Shown here one piece after another: positions 33,520 through 44,400 of a DNA stretch of 64,000 bases. This DNA comes from Deinandra increscens subsp. villosa. Taxonomy: Eukaryota; Streptophyta; Magnoliopsida; Asterales; Asteraceae. The position numbers and the translations under genes were made by a program. Within the stretch, counting starts at the first letter, position 1. Every line of letters starts with the position of its first letter. Under the pieces are notes generated by a model. The model was not told the DNA's origin, made no database searches, and worked only from the letters and a program-made list of their open reading frames with translations. The stretch is from the NCBI GenBank assembly GCA_039602395.1, contig JBCNJP010000023.1, forward strand, positions 24,602,963 through 24,666,962, written 5' to 3'.

Positions 33520-34139
33520 TTTATAATCTTCTGGAAACTAGCCGTTGGCTAAAATACAACCGTTTGAAAATCTAGCCGTTGGCTAAAATACAACCGTTTG
33601 AAAATCTAGCCGTTGGCTATTAAATATTATTATTCAAATTTTATTTTTTTATTCAAATAACAATTAAAATAATGTTTTTTTAATTAATGTAGTGTTTTTT
33701 TAAATAAATCTAGTATTTTATAAAAAATAATTCAAGCTTTAATTTATAAAATATAAAAAGAAATAAATAAAAACATTAAAATAAACTCACCTAGAATTCC
33801 TCAAAAACCTCACCACTCCTTCCCAAAATCCTTCAAAATCCTTCAAAATCCTTACTTTTTCTCTCTCCTGCGTGGCACACTCCTATTGGTTCTCCTCCAA
33901 CTTCATCTACCTCAAAACTTCACCACTCCCTCCTCCCTTATAAAGCTTAGGCCATTTAGAGTGCCCTCGAAGTCTCGGTGAGGGTGGTGATCAATGACGA
34001 AACTTGAAAAAAAAATCGCGGGGGTGATTAGTCACGGGGCTAATTTTTTTTCCTATCGCTATGTATATCCTATATGTTCGGGTCGGCGATCGGATTCGGA
34101 TCTAGTGATTAACCAATAAACTTATGAAAGTCATCATTC

Positions 34140-35055
34140 ACCAAGAGACGGGAAAAAAATGGACAATGTCCTTAGAGTTATTAGCATAACACTCTAACCA
34201 ACTGATATAATGAGCCATTTGATTATAGGAACGAATGGGTGATAAAGTAATGAACGTGAGAAAGTCACATTCACCGAAGGACAAAAAGAAAAAAAAAATA
34301 TGACAAATGTGGGTCTCGAACCTAGGAAGTAGGACCTTTGCATTATTTGCAGTACACTATAGCCAATTGAGCAAATATGCCATTTGATTTTAATAAGAAC
34401 GAATGAGTCTTTAACTAATGAATCTATGATAATCACATTCACAAAGGCAAGATCATAGTCCATGGGACGAAAAACTAAAATAAGGAAATGTAGGTTCCGA
34501 GTTTCGAACTCGCAACCTTATGGTTATCCAAACAACAACTTAACCAACTATGCTAGTAGGACTTTAAATTTTTGGGAATGAATGATTTGGTGATAGTTTT
34601 ACGAAGAAAACCTACAAACTCCCAAATAGACCCGTTGAGTGGGTTAGACTCCAAGAGCAATTAAAAAAAAAACTTTGAAACAATTTTCTTCATATATTTT
34701 TATTAACCCAAACCAACTTAAATACTAATGGAAAATAAATCTACTTAACTTGAAAGTAAATTTAACTAATAAATAGAAAGAATATGAAGCATGATAATTA
34801 AATGAAAACATGAACATGTAGCAATGGGAATGTGGGTAGGCAAAGCAAGGCAAGGGATGGAAAAATTTGGAAGAACATGGGCCTCTTGATGCTTCTATTG
34901 GGCCGGTACGTATAATTTGGTAAGTAATGAACTCACCTAGTCACCTTGCAGCCAATGGACGAAAAAACTGGACAAACAAATGAAAGTTCCAAGTTTCAAA
35001 CTTGGGACCTTCCGCCTTTTAAAACAACACCTAAACCAACTGGGCTAACTAACTT
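34140..35055 (-). repeat. Array of tRNA-like (SINE-type) heads, copy 2
   Basis: Duplicate of 15230-16145 with all four units kept, including TAGCATAGTTGGTTAAG / GAGTTCGAAACTC and CCCAGTTGGTTTAGGTG / CAAGTTTGAAACTTGG. Differences are few substitutions and A-run length changes. Confidence 0.6.
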
Positions 35056-35469
35056 TTGTGTTTATATTTTGAGGGGGCGATACTTAATACTTATCAACTA
35101 TTTAACATAAAATCCCAAAAATTAGTACTTCTGGACGAAAAAACCGCAGCCCGGCCCCCAAGAAGCTACGCCAATGGTGGTGATGTGGAGGCGATAGCCT
35201 CGGTGACCTTGGGGAACTCATTGGAGGCGAGCCTCGGTGAGCTTGGTGAGATGGAGCTCGGTTACCGTTCACCGAGTTTTTTCATTTTGCCACCAAGGAA
35301 GAAAAGAGCCGTTGGGTGGTGGGTCCCCCTCCAAATGGCTATATTCGACCTTTTTATCCTTTTTTTTTACATAAAATGAATCCTATAAAAACTCATTATT
35401 TACACCATTTTTATACACCTTTAACTCATATTCATCTTCATCTCCACCTCTACTCTCATCCTTTTCACC

Positions 35470-36181
35470 ATGAACCCAAACTTCGTTTTCAACACAAATT
35501 CAAACGAGCAAAATCCATCGCCCTCGCAACGAAACCCTTTCCAAACGGGTGGCTGCGTTCCATACGTAGCGTCTCCGATGTTCGTGGTTCTACAATTGGG
35601 TGGTTGGAGCCAAGAAAACCCCCAACATTCTTACCTCCGGAGCGACTATCAACCCGAATCTCAACCCGACAACGTTGAAATGGTTATGGAAACCCAACCC
35701 AAGCCTCGGCCTAAAAAAGCGTCAAAATCCAAGAAAAAAGATGGGTGAAAAGATCCAAAACGTCCGAGTCGAACGAGTATAGCACTAGTGCTTCGGACGC
35801 ACGAGCTACACAATTCAATCTCAACGATGACGATCTTGATTATGGAGAACAAGAAGAATCACCAGAAAGCCCCCCAGAAATTCAAAGACGCGTGGGAAAA
35901 CAAAAGGCGAAAAGGTTAGCAAAAAATGGCAATCTTCCTCAAGTGTAAGTGGTTGTTTGGCCGAAAGGTTCGACAAGTTTAATGAGATCCAAATGGAGAA
36001 GCTTCAATTGGTGAAACGTTTCGAGGAGCGAAAAGCGAAAGAAGAAGCGCGGAAAGAACGAGAACAAATGTGTTGGGACCTTGAAGCGGTCACTAAACCG
36101 ATACATGAGTTGGATGACGAGGGAAAAACGATTGCTCAAAATATACGAGCACGATTGATGGAGACGTACAAGGATGGGTAA
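35470..36181 (+). pseudogene. PIF/Harbinger ORF1 lacking its Myb/trihelix domain, copy 2
   Basis: Same relic as 16562-17274. Here the A-run near 35728 is one base shorter, so the N-terminal frame ends in SKSKKKDG and stop at 35748, and the RSKTSESNEYSTSASDA segment lies in another frame (from 35745). The Lys-rich SKSKKK ending is the more natural N-terminal reading, which implies that the domain deletion itself shifted the frame and that copy 1 regained it by a one-base change. The tail LAERFDKFNEIQMEKLQLVK follows in a third frame. Non-functional. Confidence 0.6.
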
Positions 36182-36257
36182 TTTTAGGAAATTAATCTTT
36201 TTTTAATTTTTAGGATTCATGTAATTTTAGGATGTGTGTTTTTTTTTTTAAACTATG

Positions 36258-36600
36258 ACTTCTCTGCCACTTGTTTGGCCATCGGTGCCACTGTAGCTGA
36301 CAAGGACTGGTTTCTATTTAAGAGAACTCTATCAGCCTCTCGATGTGTCCTTTCGCTAACATAGGTACCAACCTTGTTAACTGTACCGAAGTATGGTTTC
36401 ACAGTCACGCCTCCATGACTCCTATATTTGTTCAGTTTCTCGTTTATATCTATCGGTCATTTCTTGAATCTGTTTATCGAAGTACTCATTTACGGCCTGG
36501 TGATTTCTATCTAACATGGCCTTCTGCTCGAGTGACCAGACCTACTTCATTATCTGCTGGTACTTCCTGATTCGAAGACAGACTCTGGGGATTTCCAGTG
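36258..36600 (-). pseudogene. Unidentified degraded ORF next to mitochondrial-type sequence
   Basis: The minus strand shows coding-like stretches in shifted frames: LEDTGNPQSLSSNQEVPADN near 36600-36540, QKAMLDRNHQAVNEYFDKQI and QEMTDRYKRETEQ near 36530-36440, then RSHGGVTVKPYFGTVNKVGT and YVSERTHREADRVLLNRNQS ending MAKQVAEKS and a stop near 36257. At least two frameshifts break it. I do not recognise the protein. Its right neighbour is mitochondrial-type DNA, so it may be an unnamed mitochondrial ORF carried in with it, but it could equally be a nuclear relic. The first ~90 bp is also in duplication copy 1. Confidence 0.4.
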
Positions 36601-36614
36601 TCTTCGAGGGCCTA

Positions 36615-36724
36615 GTCGTGAGATGTTTGGTCAAGTCCTATAACGAGCGAAACCCTCGTTTTGTGTTGCTGAGACATGCGCCTAAGGAGAAAGTCTTTGC
36701 AGCCGAAGTCAGCCGAGGAGCCTC
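36615..36724 (+). pseudogene. rrn18: Fragment of plant mitochondrial 18S rRNA (rrn18), NUMT
   Basis: Contains GTGAGATGTTTGGTCAAGTC, TATAACGAGCGAAACCCTCG, TTTTGTGTTGCTGAGACATG and CGCCTAAGGAG, which I recognise as the plant mitochondrial small-subunit rRNA region matching bacterial 16S around the AACGAGCGCAACCC signature. About 110 bp only. Adjacent to a mitochondrial-type trnQ, so it is a nuclear insertion of (already rearranged) mitochondrial DNA. Confidence 0.75.
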
Positions 36725-36759
36725 CCCCTCTCCCCGTTTACCGTCCAAAACAGGCCGTA

Positions 36760-36830
36760 TGGAGTATAGCCAAGTGGTAAGGCATCGGTTTTTGGTACCG
36801 GCATGCAAAGGTTCGAATCCTTTTACTCAG
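36760..36830 (+). tRNA. trnQ: Mitochondrial-type tRNA-Gln(UUG), degenerate (NUMT)
   Basis: 71 bp starting TGGAGTATAGCCAAGTGGTA, with anticodon stem-loop CGGTTTTTGGTACCG (anticodon TTG) and T-arm AAAGGTTCGAATCCTTT. This is the plant mitochondrial trnQ sequence as I know it. The acceptor 5' strand TGGAGTA should pair with TACTCCA, but the copy reads TACTCAG: one C is missing, so the stem is impaired. Most likely a pseudogene. Confidence 0.8.
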
Positions 36831-36839
36831 GACTTGTAA

Positions 36840-37218
36840 TTTTTTTTAATGAAATGCTGGTTTTTTTATATTTTATGTAATGATATATCTAAATTAATTT
36901 TTATTATTTTTTCTTTTTTTATTAATTGAATAAAATAATAATAAAAGTAAAGTGATAGGAGTGATAGGTGAAAGGTGGGTATTGGAAATGAAATGAGTGA
37001 AAGGTGGAGGGAGTGAGAGGTGATGATATGGCGCTGAGTTGGCAAAAAAGTAAAGTGATAGGTGATATGAGGGTATTGTAAATAACCTTATAACGCCCCA
37101 TCACGCCTGGGGGTTATAAAACTTATAACGTTTTATCACGCCCCAATCCCCACTATATAAGGGTGCTATGTTTAAAAAAAATTGAGTTTGGTGTTACCTA
37201 TATCACGTCTCCCCCTTT
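36840..37218. other. AT-rich spacer with GTGATAGG and TTATAACGC motifs
   Basis: Holds repeated GTGATAGGTGAAAGGTGGG-like words (36950-37070) and, at 37083-37160, paired CTTATAACG / CATCACGCC blocks suggestive of a small MITE end. No gene is seen. Confidence 0.45.
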
Positions 37219-38003
37219 GATTTTTTTTTTGTTTTTTGTTTTTTTCTATTAGGTTTCCCCTTCACATAATCCCCCATCCTCATAACCCCTCACTACACCT
37301 CTTATCCTTATAACCCCCCATATGCCACATGTCACATAACCCAACCTTCCTCATAACCCCCATTACACATAGCCTTAGGACATATGTAGTTATAGAGTGG
37401 AAGGGGCGTTTTCGCCCAAAACGCCAGGAACACCGTCCCTAAGGGCGTTTTGAGGGGGACGTTTACGGGCCTCTGTGGTACTTTCAACGCTATGTATTTT
37501 TTGTTTTTTTTCCAACCAATCATTTAATTCCACATTTATTTCAACCAAACAAATAAAACCTCACATTTACACAATCACCATTCACACTATCACTACCCAC
37601 TATACCACTTTTTCATTTTTCACTTTCACTAAATTACTGGCATGACATTCTGCATGGTGCGCTTTTTGGCTTTGAAAAACTACATCACTACACATGACCT
37701 TATGTTTTTTTAAAGGGGACGATACCCCGGCAACTTATGACCTTATGTTTGTTCCAAACTAGCTTTTAGTTTTTACTAGTTTCAAGCGAACTGACACGTT
37801 ACAGTGGAGAAACCACAGAGAAAATAATAAATTAATAAATCTAACACGTTTAATGTAAAGAAAACGATAAATAATAAAATCGAACACGCTTTTGTTGGCG
37901 TTGAAAGCAAAAACGGGACCCATTTTTAAATAAATCAGTTGAAGCGAATAAAAAATGCAAGAAGAAAAGGATCAAATAGAAAAAATAAGTAGTCAATGAG
38001 CTC

Positions 38004-38075
38004 TTGGCCTAGTGTTCGGGGGTGGTAAGATTTTGCCTTACCTAGAGGTCATGGATTCTACCACAGACATAGACG
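38004..38075 (+). repeat. tRNA-like/SINE block in tandem unit 1
   Basis: A-box-like TTGGCCTAGTGTTCGGG and B-box-like GGTCATGGATTCTACC about 40 bp apart, as in tRNA-derived SINE heads. Identical blocks recur in unit 2 (about 39607-39678) and unit 3 (about 41218-41289). Confidence 0.5.
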
Positions 38076-38435
38076 GTTCTTTGGTGATTTAAGGGGTTAA
38101 GTTAGTAGTATATTAGAGTTAGCCATTAAATAAAATAAATAAATAAATATATCTTATATTATCTTATCTATTTACCTAAACTATTAAATACAAGTTTTCA
38201 TGTCCACATGTCATTTTCTCCATTTTTGCAATTAAAATATTCAGTTTAATCCTTAAAATCTCGCATATCTAAATCTGGCCCGTTTCCAAAAGATAATTAG
38301 GTTATAACCTGGTTTAAAGAACGCCATTTACATCATTATCACTGATGTACTCAATCTAGGGTTTGTGATTTCTCTCTCATGTCTACCTTCATATCAGATC
38401 TATGTTTCATCTCGAATCAATCCAACGAGCAATAT

Positions 38436-38536
38436 GTATGTAAGGCCCCAAATTTTAATAAATTCTATATGAGCTAATTATGTGGCATATATATGATATC
38501 TTATTAAATATTTAAGTGGTTATTGTCCCTCACGTC
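38436..38536 (+). mobile_element. Possible older LTR start split by the gypsy insertion
   Basis: TGTAAGGCCCCAAATTTTAA is a common start of gypsy LTRs in this kind of genome. It runs 101 bp to the ACGTC target site at 38532-38536, where the younger gypsy LTR starts. The other side would resume at 57524. Repeated in unit 2 (from about 40047). Weak evidence. Confidence 0.35.
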
Positions 38537-38768
38537 TGTGACAACCGGTAATTTCCCAGGTTAATCCCGTTAACAACTTGTGTTATGTTTCGATAACGTC
38601 CGTTACCTTGGTTAACTAGAATAGTTACACAGGCATTGCACATGAGTCTAGACGTCGGTTGACCAACTTGAATGTATATAATTTATAATTTTATATAAAT
38701 TATATTTTATGATCTCACGAAAACGTTTTGTCATTTTATGTGGCAATTATATTTATTATTTTTATGTG

Positions 38769-38808
<40 letters not shown>

Positions 38809-38825
38809 GCATGTTATTTTATAAT
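38537..38825 (+). mobile_element. Truncated gypsy LTR (5' ~290 bp), unit 1
   Basis: Starts TGTGACAACCGGTAATTTCC right after ACGTC and matches the first ~290 bp of the LTRs at 45660 and 54526, including the (TA)n tract. Ends abruptly within CGCATGTTATTTTATAAT where the next tandem unit begins. Confidence 0.9.
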
Positions 38826-40144
38826 TTTTTTTTTGTTTTTTGTTTTTTTCTATTAGGTCTCCCCTTCACATAATCCCCCATCCTCATAACCCCTCACTAC
38901 ACCTCTTATCCTTATAACCCCCCATATGCCACATGTCACATAACCCAACCTTCCTCATAACCCCCATTACACATAGCCTTAGGACATATGTAGTTATAGA
39001 GTGGAAGGGGCGTTTTCGCCCAAAACGCCAGGAACACCGTCCCTAAGGGCGTTTTGAGGGGGACGTTTACGGGCCTCTGTGGTACTTTCAACGCTATGTA
39101 TTTTTTGTTTTTTTTTTCAACCAATCATTTAATTCCACATTTATTTCAACCAAACAAATAAAACCTCACATTTACACAATCACCATTCACACTATCACTA
39201 CCCACTATACCACTTTTTCATTTTTCACTTTCACTAAATTACTGGCATGACATTCTGCATGGTGCGCTTTTTGGCTTTGAAAAACTACATCACTACACAT
39301 GACCTTATGTTTTTTTTTTAAAGGGGACGATACCCCGGCAACTTATGACCTTATGTTTGTTCCAAACTAGCCTTTAGTTTTTACTAGTTTCAAGCGAACT
39401 GACACGTTACAGTGGAGAAACCACAGAGAAAATAATAAATTAATAAATCTAACACGTTTGATGTAAAGAAAACGATAAATAATAAAATCGAACACGCTTT
39501 TGTTGGCGTTGAAAGCAAAAGCGGGACCCATTTTTAAATAAATCAGTTGAAGCGAATAAAAAATGCAAGAAGAAAAGGATCAAATAGAAAAAATAAGTAG
39601 TCAATGAGCTCTTGGCCTAGTGTTCGGGGGTGGTAAGATTTTGCCTTACCTAGAGGTCATGGATTCTACCACAGGCATAGACGGTTCTTTGGTGATTTAA
39701 GGGGTTAAGTTAGTAGTATATTAGAGTTAGCCATTAAATAAAATAAATAAATAAACATATCTTATATTATCTTATCTATTTACCTAAACTATTAAATACA
39801 AGTTTTCATGTCCACATGTCATTTTCTCCATTTTTGCAATTAAAATATTTAGTTTAATCCTTAAAATCTTGCATATCTAAATCTGGCCCGTTTCCAAAAG
39901 ATAATTAGGTTATAACCTGGTTTAAAGAACGCCATTTACATCATTATCATTGATGTACTAAATCTAGGGTTTGTGATTTCTCTCTCATGTCTATCTTCAT
40001 ATCAGATCTATGTTTCATCTCGAATCAATCCAACGAGCAATATGTATGTAAGGCCCCAAATTTTAATAAATTCTATATGAGCTAATTATGTGGCATATAT
40101 ATGATATCTTATTAAATATTTAAGTGGTTATTGTCCCTCACGTC

Positions 40145-40376
40145 TGTGACAACCGGCAATTTCCCAGGTTAATCCCGTTAACAACTTGTGTTATGTTTCA
40201 ATAACGTCCGTTACCTTGGTTAACTAGAATAGTTACACAGACATTGCACATGAGTCTAGACGTCGGTTGACCAACTTGAATGTATATAATTTATAATTTT
40301 ATATAAATTATATTTTATGATCTCACGAAAACGTTTTGTCATTTTATGTGGCAATTATATTTATTATTTTTATGTG

Positions 40377-40420
<44 letters not shown>

Positions 40421-40436
40421 GCATGTTATTTTATAA
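40145..40436 (+). mobile_element. Truncated gypsy LTR (5' ~290 bp), unit 2
   Basis: Same fragment and same end point as in unit 1, again preceded by ACGTC (40140-40144), with a longer TA run. Sharing an identical broken end shows that the junction was amplified as part of the tandem unit. Confidence 0.9.
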
Positions 40437-41483
40437 TTTTTTTTTTGTTTTTTGTTTTTTTCTATTAGGTCTCCCCTTCACATAATCCCCCATCCTCATA
40501 ACCCCTCACTACACCTCTTATCCTTATAACCCCCCATATGCCACATGTCACATAACCCAACCTTCCTCATAACCCCCATTACACATAGCCTTAGGACATA
40601 TGTAGTTATAGAGTGGAAGGGGCGTTTTCGCCCAAAACGCCAGGAACACCGTCCCTAAGGGCGTTTTGAGGGGGACGTTTACGGGCCTCTGTGGTACTTT
40701 CAACGCTATGTATTTTTTGTTTTTTTTTTCAACCAATCATTTAATTCCACATTTATTTCAACCAAACAAATAAAACCTCACATTTACACAATCACCATTC
40801 ACACTATCACTACCCACTATACCACTTTTTCATTTTTCACTTTCACTAAATTACTGGCGTGACATTCTGCATGGTGCGCTTTTTGGCTTTGAAAAACTAC
40901 ATCACTACACATGACCTTATGTTTTTTTTAAAGGGGACGATACCCCGGCAACTTATGACCTTATGTTTGTTCCAAACTAGCTTTTAGTTTTTACTAGTTT
41001 CAAGCGAACTGACACGTTACAGTGGAGAAACCACAGAGAAAATAATAAATTAATAAATCTAACACGTTTGATGTAAAGAAAACGATAAATAATAAAATCG
41101 AACACGCTTTTGTTGGCGTTGAAAGCAAAAGCGGGACCCATTTTTAAATAAATCAGTTGAAGCGAATAAAAAATGCAAGAAGAAAATGATCAAATAGAAA
41201 AAATAAGTAGTCAATGAGCTCTTGGCCTAGTGTTCGGGGGTGGTAAGATTTTGCCTTACCTAGAGGTCATGGATTCTACCACAGGCATAGACGGTTCTTT
41301 TGGTGATTTAAGGGGTTAAGTTAGTAGTATATTAGAGTTAGCCATTAAATAAAATAAATAAATAAATATATCTTATATTATCTTATCTATTTACCTAAAC
41401 TATTAAATACAAGTTTTCATGTCCACGTGTCATTTTCTCCATTTTTGCAATTAAAATATTCAGTTTAATCCTTAAAATCTCGA

Positions 41484-44400
41484 TCCCCATCCAGCGCAAT
41501 TATTTTTTTATTGTTTTTCTAAACCCGATTTCTTGCAACTGTTAGTATTTAAAATGATTCTGGCCGAGATCTAAATCAAAATTGGTCGCTGGCATGGTGG
41601 TTAAGGTGCTTGCTTATGAAGTAGAGGTCACGGGTTCAAACCAAGTGACCTCCATATTTTTTTTATATACTCTGCTTTTATTTTTCCTTAGTTATTTTGA
41701 AAAAATATACCGTCTAGAACTTGTACCAAAATGATTTTAGTCGTATTTTGAACCCGTGAAACCCTCGTAGGAATTGTTATTTTGCACGTTACCTCGTTAC
41801 TTATATAACACAAGTTTTATAGACAAAAACATATGTATATTGATTGGAGAATTCAAAATGGATTACGGATACATAAATAGTTACAAACATACAAGTACGT
41901 TTTGAGTAATCGTTATTAACATAAATGTTAATTTGGTGATCATGGGAGTATATACATTTTGAGGAATATAGTTATACGTTTATAAATATATATTTTGAAT
42001 GGTGAACAATTTGAGTTTTAAAACTCTCGAACTTTTGGCACGAAAAATTATATATGTAAGACATATATATCGTTATGGATTTGTTATGACGTTTTCACAC
42101 ACTTGGCTATACACCTATAGTTATATATATGAACATATGCATTTTACCTGATCTTCTAAACATATATTATTGGTAATAATATACTCGCACTGACTTTTGT
42201 AAATCTTTGTGTCCTTGATTAAATGTCATTCTTGACTGCTTTCGAACAAATGATTTTCGCTACGAATTGAAATTGTCACCTACGTCATATTTGGAATTAC
42301 TCGCTACCATGTGTACGCGGTGTTGTGTCCTACGATGGTTGATGCTGACGTCAAAAGGATTGAAAGGTGCGTTGATGGGTTAGCTCCACAGATCAAGGGA
42401 TGGTTACTGCCTCAAACCCTGCAAATGTACAGAATGCTATCAGGTTGGCTCATAAGCTGACTGACCAGGCCATAGAGCAAGGAACGTTGCCACCCAGAAA
42501 GGTCCCCAAAACTGCCCTAGACGGGAAAAGAAAGAGAGATGACGACTCTAGTAACAACAACAACAATGGTAGTGGCAACAACAATGGGAGATCCTCTAAC
42601 TCTCACAGCCAAAACAAGAGATACAACAATTCCAGGGGTGACTTTAACAACGGTAACACCAACAGCGAGGGCGGTAATCAAAACCGCCAAGGTGGTAGCA
42701 ATCAGAATAACAATGGGTACAAAGGACGAGCATCGTTCTGCAATCGGTGCAACCAACACCACAATGGAGCATGCAAGAAACTCACCTGTGAGCGTTGTGG
42801 TAAGGGGGGCCACGAGGCTAAGAACTGTTGGGGTGAACTACAAAACCGTCCCAATCAAAATCAGAATCAGAATCAGAACCAGAGGCAGAATAATGAAGCC
42901 CCTAGGGGGTGTTATGAATGTGGAAAACCAGGGCACTTAAAGAGGGACTGTCCACAGCTCCGAAGGAACAATAACAACAATGTTGGCAACAACAACAACC
43001 ACCGTAACAACAATAACAACGGTGGTGATGGTGGTAGGAATGGTGGAGATGGCGCTAAAGGGCGAGCTTTCGTTATGGGTTCTGGTGAAGCAAGAAACGA
43101 TGCCAACGTCATTAGCGGTAAGTTTCTTCTAAACAACTACTTCGCAAATGTCTTATTTGATACTGGTGCTGAGAAAAGTTTTATCTCGACTAAGTTCTAT
43201 AAGTTGATTAAGGCTACCCAAACTCCACTAAAAGCTAGGTATACGGTTGAATTAGCAAATGGTAAGCTTCTTGACACCACTCACTTAGTTGAAAACTGCA
43301 CATTAGAACTATCTGGTCATAAACTAAGTATAGACCTTATGCCTTTTACCATCGGTAGTTTCGACGTGATAGTGGGCATGGATTGGCTATCCAAACATCA
43401 GGCGGAAATTGTTTGTTAAGAAAAAGTCATAAGAATACCCATAGCAGGAGGAGAAGTACTCTCAATTCAGGGCGAAAAGGGAGGTACTGTCTCCGGAATC
43501 ATATCATACCTTAAAGCGCAAAAGTGTCTTCGGAAGGGACACGTGGCAATACTGGCCACGGTTACGGACCAAACCAGGGTGGAGAGAAAAATCGAAGACT
43601 TCCCGATCGTACGTGACTACCCGGAGGTATTTCCTGAGGAATTACCTGGCCTTCCTCCGCATCGGCAAGTAGAATTTGGGATTGACCTCGCTCCGGGAGC
43701 AGCTCCGATCGCGCGTGCACCGTATCGTCTAGCGGTGAACGAATTGAATGAGCTATCCATACAACTGCAGGAACTGCTAGATAAGGGTTTTATCAGACCT
43801 AGCTCGTCACCATGGGGAGCACCGGTATTATTCGTCAAGAAGAAGGATGGCACATTTAGGATGTGTATCGATTACCGTGAACTCAACAAAGTCACTATTA
43901 AAAATCGATACCCTCTTCCTCGAATAGATGATCTTTAGCTTCAAGGATCCAGTTACTATTCCAAGATTGATTTAAGGTCCGGCTATCATCAGCTAAGAGT
44001 CCATGAGGAGGACATAGAAAAGACAGCCTTTAGAACACACTACGATCATTATGAATTCTTGGTCATGCCTTTTGGGCTGACAAATGCACCAGCTGTGTTC
44101 ATGGATCTCATGAACCGTGTGTGCAAGCCCTATCTGGATAAGTTCGTCATAGTATTTATCGACGACATCCTCATCTACTCCAAAACAAAGGAAGAACACG
44201 AGGAACATCTGCGGTTAATCTTAGAATTGTTAAGGAAAGAACAACTCTATGCAAAATTCTCTAAGTGCGATTTTTGGATCCGAGAGGTTCATTTTCTGGG
44301 TCACATCGTCAACGAGCAAGGTATTCACGTTGACCCAGCCAAGATCGAGGCCATTAAAAGTTGGCCTACCCCTAGAGCTCCGACGGAAATTCGCCAATTC

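Larger units (their letters stand above)
32092..33937. mobile_element. Non-autonomous PIF/Harbinger element, 1,846 bp
   Basis: Terminal inverted repeats: left GGCAGGAGGGAGTGGTG, right (reverse complement) GGGAGGAGGGAGTGGTG, 16 of 17 identical. A 3 bp TTA target duplication lies at 32089-32091 and 33938-33940. The matching empty site with a single TTA is in copy 1 at 15028-15030, which proves insertion at base resolution. A TTA target duplication is the hallmark of PIF/Harbinger. The left end is very GC-rich (GCCGCTGGCGCCGGCGGCG). It carries a Myb/trihelix-like ORF and a Pro/His-rich ORF in convergent orientation but no DDE transposase, so it needs a helper. A 38 bp direct repeat (GCCGTTGGCTAAAATACAAC) lies at about 33540-33620. 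Confidence 0.92.
24835..36345. repeat. Segmental duplication, copy 2 (about 11.5 kb with insertion)
   Basis: Collinear with 7766-17436. Without the Harbinger insertion and its TSD it is about 9,662 bp against 9,671 bp. Differences are scattered substitutions and small indels, for example an extra GCAGGCTAATCCAA unit near 27856. Sequence past 36345 cannot be compared because copy 1 runs into Ns. Confidence 0.9.
37219..41483 (+). repeat. 1.6 kb tandem repeat, 2.65 units
   Basis: Units at about 37219-38825, 38826-40436 and 40437-41483 (periods 1,604-1,612 bp), very similar by eye. Each starts with T-runs and CTATTAGG, then CACATAATCCCCCATCCTC, GGGGCGTTTTCGCCCAAAAC, a tRNA-like/SINE block and a segment starting TGTAAGGCCCCAAATTTT. 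Units 1 and 2 end with the first ~290 bp of the Ty3/gypsy LTR, cut after CGCATGTTATTTTATAAT and joined to the next unit's T-run. Unit 3 stops at AAAATCTCG and jumps into the interior of the same LTR. A 62-codon minus frame occurs in each unit but has no coding signature. Confidence 0.9.

Noticed and set aside
37332..40736. A 62-63 codon minus ORF found three times (37332, 38936, 40548)
   Set aside because: It repeats with the 1.6 kb tandem unit, and its similarity follows DNA identity rather than coding constraint.
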